From positions 51,998,609-52,062,608 of the forward strand of contig OW121854.1 of NCBI GenBank assembly GCA_933228895.1: DNA of 64,000 nucleotides. The letters are read 5' to 3'. This document shows, in pieces, positions 46,341-58,912 of this stretch; position 1 is the first letter of the stretch, and each line of letters begins with the position of its first letter. A program made the translations under genes and the position numbers. The notes beneath the pieces were generated by a model that did not search any database, was not told the origin of the DNA, and worked only from the letters and a program-made list of their open reading frames with translations. The stretch comes from Platycnemis pennipes (taxonomy: Eukaryota > Arthropoda > Insecta > Odonata > Platycnemididae).

Positions 46341-47018
46341 TTTTTATCAAACTTGAATTTCTCTCTGTACCCAGTGCCATCATGATAGATTTGTCGTTCA
46401 AGCACCATTAAGATGGTATTAAATTAAATATTTCATTAATTCTTTTCCACAGAAAATATCTATGCTCATTTCATTCGCTCTAATTCTGTCAGGTTCATTC
46501 TTCGTATGTACAAGACACTGGCTGGAACTAGCTATGTTTGGAAAATAAATTTGTCAAAATAAGTCGGTAGTTTCAACTCCTTCTGAAGTGAATATGGCAG
46601 AGTTACGAAAAGAATATGGCAGATTTACATTCGTACAATAGTTATGTATCCCACTCACTTTCAAAAATAGTTTTTCAAATCAAAGCAAAGTGAAGGATGA
46701 TTCTCACAAAATAAAAACCTGAAATATGAACCGAAATCTCAGGGTGACTCTGAATATAGTTTTGGGTTTACTTTTCATCACCTTGTTATTTGCTCACATT
46801 TTAAGATTAATACTTGGTCTGTAGGATAAAGTTCAGATGCGTCACTCAAGTAAGTTGGATTACTTGTATTAGATTTTTTATTCAGCTTTTATAAGGGCTT
46901 CTGGCTGAGCGAGTTACTGTAGGGCATATTCACTGAGATGGTCTTGGACTTTGCTACTTCAAAAGGGTTGGTAATCCAAAAGGAGTAGAGAGTTCTTAAG
47001 TTAAAGTTCAGTTTTTAA
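46341..47018. other. Unassigned AT-rich sequence
   Basis: Contains only a small tandem duplication, GAATATGGCAG at 46,590 and 46,612 (period 22). Confidence 0.5.
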
Positions 47019-47511
47019 TATAACTTTGTTGGACCTGTATCCGATCTAGCCATCTCTCTTCTAAAGAGAACGGAAACGCTGTTAGTAAGGTTTTTTGAAA
47101 AACTGGATCTGCGAGGAAAATGTAAGAAGAGAGGACGGAGCATGGTATCCGCAAAATTATCAGCATTGCAAAGGAAGAGTTTCCAGAAAACACTCAAAGA
47201 AAAGGGGACAAAGGAAACGTCGTTGTGCAAAAAACTGTCACTCTCAAAGCGAAAGGAGCAAGTCCTTTTGGATTTCAAATGTACCTCACAAACAAGCATG
47301 TGAAAAGGGGGAAAATGTAAGAGAAAACCCTCTGAGACTTATGCCTGCGCTGCCATTCCATGGAAGTAAAGGTGTATGTTGCAGCCGTGGTTTGGTACCA
47401 GCAAAAATGTTAGTTAATTGGTGGGTTAAATACAAGAGGGGCCAAAGAAATGTCGGAAATACTCTGAAACTCCTAGCAAGACGTGGTCATAGCTTGAAGG
47501 AATATACGTGA
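47019..47511 (+). other. Purine-rich open region, possible broken coding remnant
   Basis: Two plus-strand frames are open and Lys/Arg-rich. One runs from 47,019 to about 47,303 (includes VSDLAISLLKRTETLLVRFF). The other overlaps it from about 47,095 to 47,511 (ends GNTLKLLARRGHSLKEYT). Neither matches a family I recognise. Overlapping long frames in a purine-rich stretch can arise by composition, but this differs from the pyrimidine-rich islands in being A/G-rich on the plus strand. It may be a decayed mobile-element or host ORF. Confidence 0.25.
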
Positions 47512-47884
47512 ATCATTGTTTCCATTAACTGTTCAAATAATTACACACGTTCTATATTTTTGGATGATTATGCTGTACTTAACGTATGAGACTTCAGAAA
47601 TTAACAAGATAACAATCTAAATTTGTTGCATGACTTATTAGGGATTTTTTTCTGAGGGATGAAATCAGAAAGAGCCTTGCAAAACTGTTAAAAATGAATG
47701 GATACGCGGATTATTTGGTAAACAGGCATGGGAAAGAAATATTAGCTACATGAAGGCTTACTGAGTACCGATAAACGTGTAAACATCATTCAGAGAATGA
47801 AGAAAGAGTGCAGAGAAAGTAATCTTGGAATTTTGTTTGCAAAATTGCGCCAGGGCGCATTCACGGACGGAATGCTGTACTGAA
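47512..47884. other. Unassigned AT-rich sequence
   Basis: Nothing recognised. Confidence 0.45.
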
Positions 47885-47990
47885 ATTTCCCTCCACGTAG
47901 TGTTCAAGTATTCAATAACCCTCCAGTAACGGGACTAAAACATGGGTCCTCGAAGTTCGAGGCTAATGCTCTAGCTACAAAAACAACAAA
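47885..47990 (-). mobile_element. Degraded tRNA-like SINE head
   Basis: On the minus strand: TTTTGTAGCTAGAGCATTAG (D-arm/A-box-like), CCTCGAACTTCGAGG (anticodon-arm-like hairpin), then GTTTTAGTCCCGTTACTGG in the T-arm/B-box position with the box decayed. The layout matches a tRNA head in the expected order and spacing. No second copy was found in the window. Confidence 0.5.
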
Positions 47991-48144
47991 AGCCCCATTA
48001 GTAAAACCAACTTTGCTTAAAATGAGAGACTCATACTGAATGATATTGAGAAAACTATGACCTATCCTGTACATTATTCATTTATTTGCCATATTTATGG
48101 TAGCACAAATATGTGGATATTAATTTTCTGCACAGAGGAACCTA

Positions 48145-48690
48145 AGTCATCATCAAGGGTCAACAATCCTAGGATTGGTTTGACGCAGCCCTCCACTCGA
48201 TTCTTCTATCGGCCAACCTCTTCATATTAACGTAGTTCCTCTCTTTCACGTCCTTTACGACCTGTTCTATGTAACTCATACCAGGCCTGCCTTTTCCATA
48301 TTTTCCGTTCACTTTTCCTTCGACGATTGTCTTCATCAGGCCATCGTGTCTTAAGATATGGCCGAATAGGTTGTCCCGTCTTCTTTTTATAGTTTTCAGC
48401 AGACTTCTCTTTTCTCCCACTTTTCGTAGGACTTCTTCATTTGTCACTCTGTCGATCCATTTTATCTTCATCATTCTTCGATTGCACCATATTTAGAATG
48501 CTTCCACCTTTTTCTTCTCCGCTGCTGTCATCGTCCATGCCACACTGCCGTAAAGAAACACGCTCCAGATATACGTTTTGATGAATTGCTTCCTTACTTC
48601 CAAGCTTGTATTTCCAGCTGTTAGAAGATTCTTCTTTTGATAGAATGCCCTCTTTGCCTGGGCTATTCTACTCACTATTTCTTTCATAAC
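48145..48690 (-). mobile_element. LINE family A, 3' fragment, downstream member of a head-to-tail pair
   Basis: On the minus strand the protein reads MKEIVSRIAQAKRAFYQKKN, LLTAGNTSLEVRKQFIKTYI, WSVFLYGSVAWTMTAAEKKK, then, with a frame change, MKIKWIDRVTNEEVLRKVGE, KRRRDNLFGHILRHDGLMKT and GRPGMSYIEQVVKDVKERNY. The terminus CCTAGGATTGTTGACC and GATGATG tail lie at about 48,145. It is 5'-truncated at about 48,690, 40-odd bases from the 3' tail of the next copy, which is in the same orientation. Non-functional. Confidence 0.9.
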
Positions 48691-48732
48691 TTTTAATTTG
48701 AGAGAGTTTTATTTGGAAGAATACCGAATTTA

Positions 48733-50970
48733 TATCATCATCATCGGTCAACAATCCTAGGATTGGTTTGACGCAGCCCTCCACCCGATTCTTCTATCCG
48801 CCAACCTCTTCATATTGATGTAGCTCCTCTCTTTTACATCCTTCACAACTTGCTCCATATAATTCATACGAGGCCTGCCTTTTCCATTCTTACCGTTCAC
48901 TTTTCCCTGACGATTGTCTTCATCAAGGCATCGAGTCTCAAGATGTGGCCCATTAAGTTGTCCCGTCTTCTTTTTAATGTTTTCAGTAGACATCTCTTCT
49001 CTCCCACTCTTCTTAAGACTCCTTCGTTTGTCACTCGATCGATCCATTTTATCTTCCTCATTCTTCGGTAGCACCACATTTCAAATGCTTCTCGGACTTC
49101 TCTGCTGCTGTTATTGTCCATGCTTTTCTGCCATATAGTAGAATGCTCCAGATGTATGCTCTGCTGAAATGTTTCCTCACTTCCACGCTTGTATTTGCAG
49201 CTTTAAGCAGAATCTTCTTCTGGTAAAATGCCCTTTTTGCTTGGGCCATTCTACTGGCAATTTTTCTTTCACTTCGTCCATCGCTGGTTACTCGGCTTCC
49301 CAGGTAGCAGAACCCTTCCACCTCCTTGATTTTTGTTTTCCTAGTTTAACATTGGTCCTGGCTTCCTTTCTCATACTGCATACCATTACCTTAGTTTTCT
49401 TTTTATTGATCTTCAGATGTTATGTGGTCATTGTTCCCTCAATATTTCCTAATGTCTTCTTTAAATCTCCTTCTCTTTCTGCCATGACTGCTATGTCATC
49501 GGCGAATCGTAGCATTCGGATTTTCTCTCCGTGGATATTCATTTCCGAAGACATTTCTTTGACCTCTTGGATGGCTTACTCAATGTAGACATTGAATAAC
49601 ACGGGAGAAAGTGCACATCCTTGCCTAACTCCTTTCTTTATGCTTGCTTCTGTACTGCTGGGTCCCGACTTGATTATGGCCACATGGTTTTTATACAAGC
49701 TGTGGATAACTCTTCGGTCTCTGTATGATACTCCAATTTATTTCAGAACCTTTAGCATCATATTCCAATCCACGTTGTCAAATGCCTTCTCCAAATCTAC
49801 AAATGCAGCAAACGTCGGTAGATTATGCTCTACTTTCTTCTCTATAAGTTGCCTGAGGGCCAAAATCGCTTCTCTTGTGCCCTTGTTTCTTCTGAACCCG
49901 AATAGGTCCTCATCCAGGAACTCCTCCGCTTTTCGCTCTGTTCTTATATAGATGATTATGGTCAATATCTTCGAGGCATGTGTCGTCAGGCTTCTGGTCC
50001 TAAAATGTTCACAGTTCTCAGCTCTCTTCTTTTTGGCAATAGGAATGATGATGTTCTTCTCAAAGTCTGTGGGTATCTCTCCTGTTAGCTACATATTGCA
50101 TATGGTTTTGCACAGGTGAGTAAATGTCTTCTCTCCGGCATTTTCTATTAGTTGACTGAATAGCATGAATATCATATATTCCCGAAGCCTTATTTATCTT
50201 TAGATCCCTTAAAGCTGCATAAAATTCTGATCTTAAGATTTTGGCTCCCAGTTCATCCTTATCGACTTCATTTTCCTCTTCGATTACTTCCGCTCTTAGA
50301 TTGCTTCCATTGTATAACTCTTCCAAGTATTCCTTCCATCTCTTTACTTTATTCTTATGTTTAATTAAGAGTTCTCCATTCTTGTCCCGTGATTTCTCAC
50401 CATCCTATAGACAACATCCACATTTCCATGTGCGATGTGTATTTCATTCCTAATTATTTAATAGTACATTTGCCTTTCTTCAGTACCCACATTTTTATAT
50501 ATTATTCTCTCTTCAATCAATTCTAACACATCTTTTGTTACCCATGGCTTCTTTAAAACCTTTCTTCTCCCCTAAGCTTCTTTTGCTGCTTCTTTTAGCC
50601 AAATTTTGATATTCTCCAATCTATTTTCAACTGATTTCACGGTCAAATCCTCTTCAATTTTGTTTTTCACTGTCTTCTGGAAGGCCAGCCGTTGTTGAGG
50701 TTCTCTTAGTTTCTCTACTTGCCATACGTTCTTCATTGATTCCTTCAATTTCTTGAGTTTTAAGTGGCATTTAATCATCACTAAGTTGAGGTCACTGTCG
50801 ATATCTACACCCGGGTAACTTTTGCAGTTCTTCATCTGGTTTCTGAACCTCTGCTTCACTAAAATATAGTCAATTTGAAATCTTCTGTTTCCGAGAATTT
50901 TCCTGGTATATCTTCTCTGTTGGTGGTTTTTATACAATGTGTTTGCCACCACCAAATTCTGTTTCGTGTA
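48733..50970 (-). mobile_element. LINE family A, longest copy: endonuclease end, RT and C-terminus (broken)
   Basis: On the minus strand from 50,970: the end of the AP endonuclease (RRFQIDYILVKQRFRNQMKN, then DSDLNLV where the catalytic SDHNLV His is Leu), linker (MKNVWQVEKL, IKIWLKEAAKEA), then reverse transcriptase. RT motifs in order: FGFRRNKGTREAILALRQLI, AAFVDLEKAFDNVDW, GVRQGCALSPVLFNVYIE, the catalytic FADDIAVMAEREGDLKKTL (FADD at 49,495-49,506) and LKINKKKTKVM. The C-terminal part has FCYLGSRVTSDG, MAQAKRAFYQKK and IKWIDRVTNEGVLRRVGEKR, and the GAT-rich tail is at 48,733. Several in-frame stops (one just after the AFDNVDW region) and frameshifts inactivate it. The 5' end of the endonuclease is missing. 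RTE-like by motif pattern, tentatively. Confidence 0.9.
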
Positions 50971-52100
50971 GAATTATATGATTTAATTTTATATAGACAA
51001 TCATAAACTAATGTCGGAATATCGTGTTACGAGATTTTCCTGGTTCTATGGAAATATTCGAATACTCTCCAAATAGCTTGGTCCAGTTATGCTTCTGGGC
51101 ACGTTCCACATATTTCCCTGCGCTTCCCGCTGCTTCGGCGCATTCCATCTCCCTTGCTTGCTCCGTGCGATCTGAGCCCATCGAACTTCATCTCTCCACC
51201 CAAACCTCCCGTCCCCCTCCTTCCACATGGATGGCTGCAAACTCATCGGCTCCATTGGCGGAAATTCGTGATCATCGCATCCCCATTGTTACGATATGGT
51301 GAGAGACCGATGCGGTCGGTCGGAGTCTGCGATGTGTTCTGAGAGACTCTCCCGCTGTGGTTAAGGGATCAAGGGGATGGGGATGGCGAGTCGAACGTGG
51401 GACCCGAAGATAGATAAATGGCCGGAATAGCATGAGGGAAGATAAGGTAGGTTGGGTGGTGAACAAAAGCGGTATGTGGTGAGGACTCAATTCCCTGATT
51501 CCTGACGCAGGTCTTTGGGACAGCGGATTCAAGGGGATTCTCAGCCTGCAATCCATCTTCCTAGACCCAGCGTTCTTTTTTATATGATTTCCCTACGCAT
51601 GAGGCATCTGATAGGCATCTCGTACTTTAGGAAACGCGGGGTGATGCTTCCAGAATTCCAAGAAGATTAGCACACTTCGATAGTTCAGTGGTAACTTTTG
51701 AAATGGATAAAAAACTTAACATCAAATGCCTTCTTGTTTTTAGAATGTGTTTGTGGGAAAAGCGTTTGCTCATAACCATGTTTAGGCATACCCTAATTCT
51801 CTTCATTAGATCTCTAGTACTAAATCTCGGTGTACCAAATTTTGGAGTCTGGCGTAGCCCATTTAATGGTAGTGAGAAGTAATGATTATGGGAACTCATA
51901 TATCAGTGATGTCCCTTAGGAGGTAATTGCTGTATAAGTTTTGCGTCTAAACTCCAATCAGGTTTGATTACAAAAGGGCAGAGTAGAGCAGGAGGTAAGA
52001 ACAATTTATCGTGTAGAGTAATATGATACAATGGTGTTCATTAGATGAATATTTTAAGTAACTTTAGGAGGCGTAACTGGGTGGAAATACCGCATAGCAA
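50971..52100. other. Unassigned, GC-elevated to about 51,560
   Basis: From about 51,080 to 51,560 the sequence is richer in C/G, with several overlapping open frames on both strands and no recognisable domain. After that it is AT-rich. Confidence 0.4.
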
Positions 52101-52367
52101 GAGCGTTTAAAGAAATGTCACATTGGCTGTTTCAACATGTGATTTTATTGTTTCCGACCATGGTATCGACACAGAGTATCATTATTTAGGTGAATTAAAA
52201 GAAAAAAGTACACCATACATAGGTTCCCCCACCTTGTATTCTACCTTTATATAGTATTCTCTTTTTCTTGGAATTCATCTTGATAATGACACTCTGTATC
52301 AAAACCATGGTCGGAGACAAAACAATAACATATGGAAACAGCCAAAATGATATTTGTTTAAACGCTC
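52101..52367. mobile_element. Foldback (MITE-like) hairpin element 2
   Basis: Long inverted repeats. The left arm starts GAGCGTTTAAAGAAAT and includes TTGGCTGTTTC, CCGACCATGGT and ACAGAGTATCATTAT. The right arm's reverse complement starts GAGCGTTTAAACAAAT and includes TTGGCTGTTTC, CCGACCATGGT and ACAGAGTGTCATTAT. Pairing continues inward through GTGAATT/ATGAATT and AAGAAAAA, so arms are about 105-110 bases with a loop of about 50. CAA flanks both sides (52,098-52,100 and 52,368-52,370), a possible 3-bp target-site duplication. There is no coding capacity. It is a non-autonomous element of unidentified superfamily. Confidence 0.78.
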
Positions 52368-53879
52368 CAAGATGAAGGTTAGATTTAAATAATTTTTTCT
52401 CAATGCCTGATATTTTGCTGAGTTTTACGTATCGTAAAATTTTTGGGAAAAGGTAACAAGGGAAATAGGAGAGCAGAGATTTACTCTACTCGATGTTACT
52501 TGATGATAATATGCCATGCATTCCTAGCGTACTCTGGGATGTTAATGATTACCTAATTGGGATGAGTAAACCATGTTGGCTGGATTCCATTTTTTGGATG
52601 AACAACGGGGAAATTATGACTTTAGTAAATGAAGCTGACGTATTCAAATTTACTTGAGCGAATTTAAAGAAAACCAGTGTTTGATTGTGACTGTCGTTTT
52701 GATTATTGAAGAGAAAAAATGTGGTCAAGGAGATGGAAGGCATTGCAACCAATTTATTCAAATAGAAATTTTCTTCCATTCGCAAATTCATGATCGATCT
52801 TTAATTGTTTTCAAAAGCATTCAGCTTAGCACTGTGTTCCTAATGGTGTTACAGCAACCCTCTTTGTACGACGAACGCCATAAATTGACAGGGCATAATA
52901 ATTTTCTTGCCATGATCTCAAAGATATGAACCTTAAATTATCCCTTTAACTCATTTTTATCCTTTCTATTTTTCCGGGCGGGATTAAGGTTAATCAGCTC
53001 GCTCGGTAAGTTATGTCATGTTTTGCCCGTGTAATGAGGATTTAGCGTCGCCGTATTGCTTTCTTAAGGTCTGCTGCCTCTATTTTCGTATTCGCTGGAG
53101 AGGAAATGGGCTTAAGGAAGCCTCTTCTTTGGCCCGTTCAGTCCTCACCAAATGATGGCGCAGCGGTATTCAAATGTGTTGCGTCTGTTTCTTAAATCTT
53201 TGCATGGCGCCTTGCCAAGTTCATTTCTTTATCTTTCGCCGCAGCTTATGCTGATGAAGGCAACCTGCAGACTTATCTTAAAGCCGGTTTCATGGATTTT
53301 AAATACCCTCTATTTTTAATCCTAGTCTTATTTATAAAATTCTGCATGTACAATCTTGTCTTTATGGGGAACTTGCGGAATAATGAGATTGTGTGAAAGA
53401 TGGTGTAACACAACGGGTGAATTTGCCGCAATTCTTCTGGCCTTTGAGTAAGGAATACGTAAAATAATTAGCTGTTAAAATACATTCTCAGAAATTGCAT
53501 CACGTACCCACAGGTACATTACGTTTTAGGTTACATCACAATCACATACATGAACCTTTGTTAGTAATAAATAACGTTGTAATCTGAAATAAAGAATAAT
53601 TAATGTGCAAAACATAATTACAAACAGAATGTAACTGCGATCAATGACATCGGGAACTCGAAAGCTGAATGCATTAAAATATCCGTAGCTTATAAAAGAG
53701 ATATTAATTTTTCAAGTGTGTATTATATCTTTATTGTTTTCTTTAGTTTGGCACCAGATTTAAAATACTGTACATAATGCAAAGAAATGTTAAATGTGTG
53801 AAGAAACAGTGATGTAAAAATTCTTGTATATGAAGAACAGAGATTATAAAAGAATTTTATTTGTTTTTTATTTATTTTA
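52368..53879. other. Unassigned sequence
   Basis: No gene or repeat recognised. Confidence 0.5.
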
Positions 53880-54008
53880 ATAGACCTGAAAACAGCAAAT
53901 ATGGCCTATTACATCGGGCACATCGGTGGTGGAAATCCGACACAGGCGGGACTCGAATCCGCGACCCCAGGAATAGCAGGTGAGTACTTTACCTCACCGC
54001 CACCGAGT
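53880..54008 (-). mobile_element. tRNA-derived SINE, family 2, copy 2 (head only)
   Basis: The minus strand reads CACTCGGTGGCGGTGAGG, then AAAGTACTCACCTGC, then GGTCGCGGATTCGAGTCCCG with the B box at 53,948-53,960, matching the head of the 8.0-kb SINE. A short body (TCGGATTTCCACCACCGATG) follows. The copy seems truncated or has a different body from copy 1, so only the head is confidently shared. Non-coding. Confidence 0.7.
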
Positions 54009-57000
54009 GAAAAGAAAGGGAAACGTGCACAAACTCTAAATTGATCAAAATAGAAAAGCTGCAACAAATTTATTTGCTTACGCTTCCCAAGGGAACATAG
54101 AACAGAGATGATACACTACGTAAACCGGAAATAATAATGGCAGTCAAGGGAAAAAAGAGCATGACCGAAAGTGGTCCAATTGAAAATTTTGAACTAATGA
54201 TGCTTTAATTTCTGTGTCAGTACTGCTACGATTTTTGTACAAGGAAAATTAAAAGGGCAAACCATACATCAGATTATTCAAAGATTATTTTTTTGTTAAA
54301 ATGTAGCGTAAAAATGAATGCGTGTGGTATTAGTGATTTATGGTTAATATGAGTTAAAATGATGATTGTTTCAATCCTTTGAAACGTTCATATACCCACG
54401 TCGTGTTCTAGCAATCCTTATTCATCCATTTCTCATAAGATGTTCCAGTTCCTTCTAACGACTTTTTCCAGTCTATTTCTTCATTTTCTCTGCCGTATTG
54501 TATTTTTAATAATTCTTACTATATATTTTATTATTTTTTTTACTTCCTATTGTATTCCAATTATTTATTAGCCAAGTTGCTTCATTTTCCAATTCCAGTC
54601 TATTTTTATCCTTGAGTCCGATGTTAAGTCAATGAGATAAGTAGCACAAACAAAGTTCTAGTTCATATTATAGATGAAAATGATGCTCAAAATTACTTGA
54701 AATTGGGGATTACGAAAGAGGTATTGTACAAAAGAAACTTTAATATGTATCTTTTTTGGAAAATACGCTAACATAGATTCAGAAACATATATCCTGAGGT
54801 AATGAGGCTAAATGTTTTGGAAACATGTCCAATTAAAGCATAAGGTGCATTATTTATTAAAAAATATTTTGTTATTTTCAAACGGAAACCATTTCGTTAG
54901 TTTTGGTCGAATATGATTATTTTTTTACTGGCGGAATGCAATTTTAAACCAATTCAAGGAAAAATAATATTATGCTTGAATCCCTAAAGAAGTCTTCTTC
55001 TGAACGGGAATGAATTGGTCCTTTGCGAAAAACTGTGCAGGGATTTATCTTCCTCTGGTTCTGCAAATTTATTAAAGAGCACCTTTATTTGCTCTCATAG
55101 GGCTCAATTGTTGGGGAAATAATTAAAAACGTCCCGAGAGAGTAGCTCGTGCCAAGTGCACCGAATCTAATTAGCCGCTTTCCCGGGTAACCTTGATCCT
55201 TTCCCTTTAGTCTCAGATGCCCGTCAAGGTATTCTTCTTGCCTCGACAATCCCCCTCTTGGCCGAACCATCAAATACTGAATTCGTGACCTCATTTTCTC
55301 TCCGCTGGAGGGTAAAAAAGCATGTGAGAAGGCGCACAGGGGGAAGTTAGCGAAATGAGGAAATATGCTTAGAAGGAGATCAATGTTTGTTTGCGGAGGC
55401 GGCGGATTTTATCCATATCACGTGGTGAGGATGCTATTCCTGATTGGTCGACCGCATTATTCCCCCTTCCATCTCTCTCTTTCTCAACAGATAGAGCTCA
55501 TTCGAATTGAAAGGAGGAAGAGAAAGAAAAAATATATAGCGGGGAATGATGGAATTCTTGGCTGTACCTCTCTGCGGTATCCATAGGGTATTTAAAATCT
55601 CCCGTCACAGACCCGTTTCCGGGGCACAAACAGACGAGGATATTTCATCGGGACAATGCACCAGTCAAAACCCCAGCTAATGACTTAGGCTATGCAAATC
55701 TTTTCTTCGGTTCAAGAGCTATTATTCAAGAGATTAGGATCTGCTCTTGTTTTAAACTCTTTGGCATTGAAGCACTCTGTATAGAGTTTGATATTTCTTT
55801 AACAGTATATCGAGGGCTTTCATGCTTTTTCACTGCAAACAATAGGCGTAGAGCTGATCCTTCGTGTCCACAGAGGATACTTGGCAGTAATAGATGCATA
55901 ACATTTATCTACTTCACATACTGAGGATACATCCAGTCAAATCAAACATTATCTCTGAAACATTGGACAGATAATGCCTGACATTCAAGCCCACCAGCTT
56001 AGGGTTTTCAAGATTGGTACATTAATGAGCCAACATCTAGAGCCGGCGACATTATTATAATCTAGTTTAGCATATATTTTTAGCAAAATATGTTTACTAG
56101 CATGTACGGTTTATATAGGCATGAATACGGTCGAGAAGATGCATGCCAAACGCTCAAAATGTTAAAAATCGTTACCGTAATTCAACCCTCTCCTCTCCCC
56201 CTACCCCCAATAGTATTCAGCTGGATAAGTAATTTACCACAAAAGAAACAGACTTCAAGGGGAGTAGCTTTCGTATATAGCATAAATCAGGAGGGTGGGT
56301 AATGGGATACAACTAATGGAAGTTGAGGATTATTCTACCAAAATAGCTGTTATGTTTGCTAAAGTGAAGTGCAGATGAGTGGTTATACAGGGAAAGGGTT
56401 ATATTATGCATACAGTGATCTTGAGTCTTTAAATAGGTAATGCAAAATTGATAACATAATCCTAATAAAGTAACACGAGATTACTGGAAACGTTAGTCTT
56501 TCTGCTACTTAAGATATTTCATGATCGCTCAGCTATCTTCCCAAGGTATATTTACGAAAATATGTTGAAAAGTCTATGACATTTCTTCTATCGTTCTCCT
56601 GTCAAATGAGTGAATAAATAACCACAGTAAAAATTAACCAGCTCTGCGCAGTAGGTATTACTTCCCCGAGCTAAAATGAAGTTAACTCGTGGAGGTAAAT
56701 CGAAAAAGAAAAAGAGCAAAATTGGTTTCAATTTTGATCAGTTTCTTGAAAATTTTATTACTCTTGTACCTTCAGATGGGAAATTGTTCCTTTAAATACT
56801 TTTTATATGGAATGTACGTACATGCATTCATTTTTGAAATAAGTTTTCATAATGCCAAATTTGATATACCGTAATTTCCTCCAGGACCTAATCCTGAAGA
56901 CCTATTCATCAGCTGACTTTATGGAGCATAGAAGAATTGAGGTCGTTTTATGGTTAAATCACTAGTTAGAGCCACTTTAACCAACGCACAAGCTTTTGCA

Positions 57001-57589
57001 AATCAAGCAGAATTAGATTCGAAGCAATTCAAATGCGCTGGTATTTAAGCGATTCCAGAAGCAGTTATCTCATGGATGTAGAATCGAGGGTACACGCGCA
57101 GCTGAAAAAGAGCTGGATGAAGGATGACATAGAGGGTGAATGAGAGCGTGAGTGGATGAATGGGAAAGATTTAAGGAAGCTCCGAACTCCAGTGGTCGTC
57201 GCATTCCACTGACGGAGTTTTTAATCGTTGATTTAAAGGTTACGGAACTATTTGGCTACCTTTATTCAGCAAATAAAGCCGAGAGAGATGGTTGTAATCA
57301 AAGGATATCCAATAGATAATAGGCGCTTTGGATTATACTTGATTATTTATGATACCTATTACACTTTTCCGGGTGCTATTTCCCCTGTATTCGACTTCCC
57401 CAAAATATAGTTTCCTTATTCAAGTATTCTCACTTCCCATTCGGCTTAAAACTGTTGATTGAAAAAAAATGATCCTTTTTTTACTTTCTCGCAAAAACTT
57501 TGGAATAACGTTCCTCCAACCCACTTAAGATTATTTTTATAAGCAATTTACTAATATATAAAGGTAGCTAGCGAGACAAAACTCTTTCC
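54009..57589. other. Unassigned AT-rich sequence
   Basis: About 3.6 kb with no recognisable gene, RNA or repeat family. 55,080-55,680 is somewhat GC-richer, with no domain in its short frames. Confidence 0.5.
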
Positions 57590-58500
57590 AAGACATCTTC
57601 CTTCACATGATGGATATCCACCTTTATCTACGCTTAAATCTCCCATTGATCCATCCAGACTACTCGTTCTCTTCCTCCCTTAATCACACTTACCCAGTAC
57701 CCTCCTCGCTACTTCACTTTTTAACATACCCTCACTCCCACTTATCCCTCCTATCCCGTCCCTCTGCGTTGTAATTTACTTACATAACATCCTTTCATTC
57801 CCTACGCTATCCCTAAGCTTATCCCCTTTGTCTTACTATCCGAACGCCTATCTTTATTCATCCCTCTACCTGAATTCATTTTTAAATATCTATTTTAATG
57901 TCTTTTCTTTAACATTTTTTAGTTGTTTGGATAGGTTTTGATGGAGTGTTTCCACTCCACTTGGCATGCGATTCATATATCTCCAAACTTCATCCAATTG
58001 GCAAGTAACCAACTCCAGTAACAAACAAAAGTAATACCTGTTTAGCCCTGACCCTTTTAAAGGTAATTTTACCTTACTTTTCATTGAGTGTCGCCTCACT
58101 TTATTTATAATGTCATTAATCCGTATCCCAAACCTATCACTTTAGCGCTGCAAAGCGTCTAACTGTTATTGCAAGTCTAACTCTATTACTAACGCTTGGT
58201 GATCGGCAAACCTCAACCGAGGTTTAATATCCCCACCATCACGATTACATCAAGTACCTTCCACGTTTGCTTAATCAATTCTTCACATCTATATTGAAAA
58301 GTACAGAGAACAAAGGGCAAGCCTTTTCTCCTCCAGCTTTATTATTGCCCATTCAGATTCTATATTTGATATTTTCAGTTGACCCCACGGCTCAATACGT
58401 GTTTCAGATGAGACGGCAATCCACTCAGTCTACTCCTTGATTTATCTCCACATTTATTAGCTAAATCCAATCCACTGTATCAAATACATGTATATAGTTG
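57590..58500 (-). mobile_element. LINE family B, highly diverged copy
   Basis: The plus-strand text tracks the 24.98-25.9 kb copy in order: CCATCCAGACTACTCGTTCT, CACTTACCCAGTACCCTCC, CTGCAAAGCGTCTAACTG, ACGCTTGGTGATCGGCAAAC and TATATTGAAAAGTACAG. On the minus strand the RT box reads FADHQA (58,199-58,210), keeping the first Asp but with His for the second. A stretch at about 57,780-58,120 does not match and may be an insertion or very diverged. No reading frame survives. It is much older than the 25-kb copy. Confidence 0.7.
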
Positions 58501-58912
58501 AAAACAGTAAATCATCTTGTTTTATTGACTGTTTATTTTTTATTTTTTATGGGCTCCATTATATCACGCGCTGCTCTTAAGATATTAAATTAATACTCGA
58601 AACTACTGCTGCGTTCCGTTTTATTCTATTCGGGGATTAGGATCAATAGGGTTCTTATGTTTATTATGTCAACTTCTTTGTCTACACTAAGCACTCTATA
58701 TCTATCATCTCCATTTTTTCTACCATGTCTTTAGGTAGTGTAGGTTTCGATCCACCAAACTTTTTCTCGCTTTAAATGGAAATATATTTGCTTTATGATC
58801 ATCAAAAAAATACTCACAGACTTACTTTGGAAATGCTCCTTAATGGTAACAATCTTACTAACTTACTAACAATCTAGTTGCATAAGACCCTATAGTGGCT
58901 TGTTTTCATGTT
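58501..58912. other. Unassigned AT-rich sequence
   Basis: Nothing recognised. Confidence 0.45.

Noticed and set aside
55100..55680. Possible gene in a GC-richer segment
   Set aside because: Only short frames with no domain on either strand, and no repeat match inside the window.
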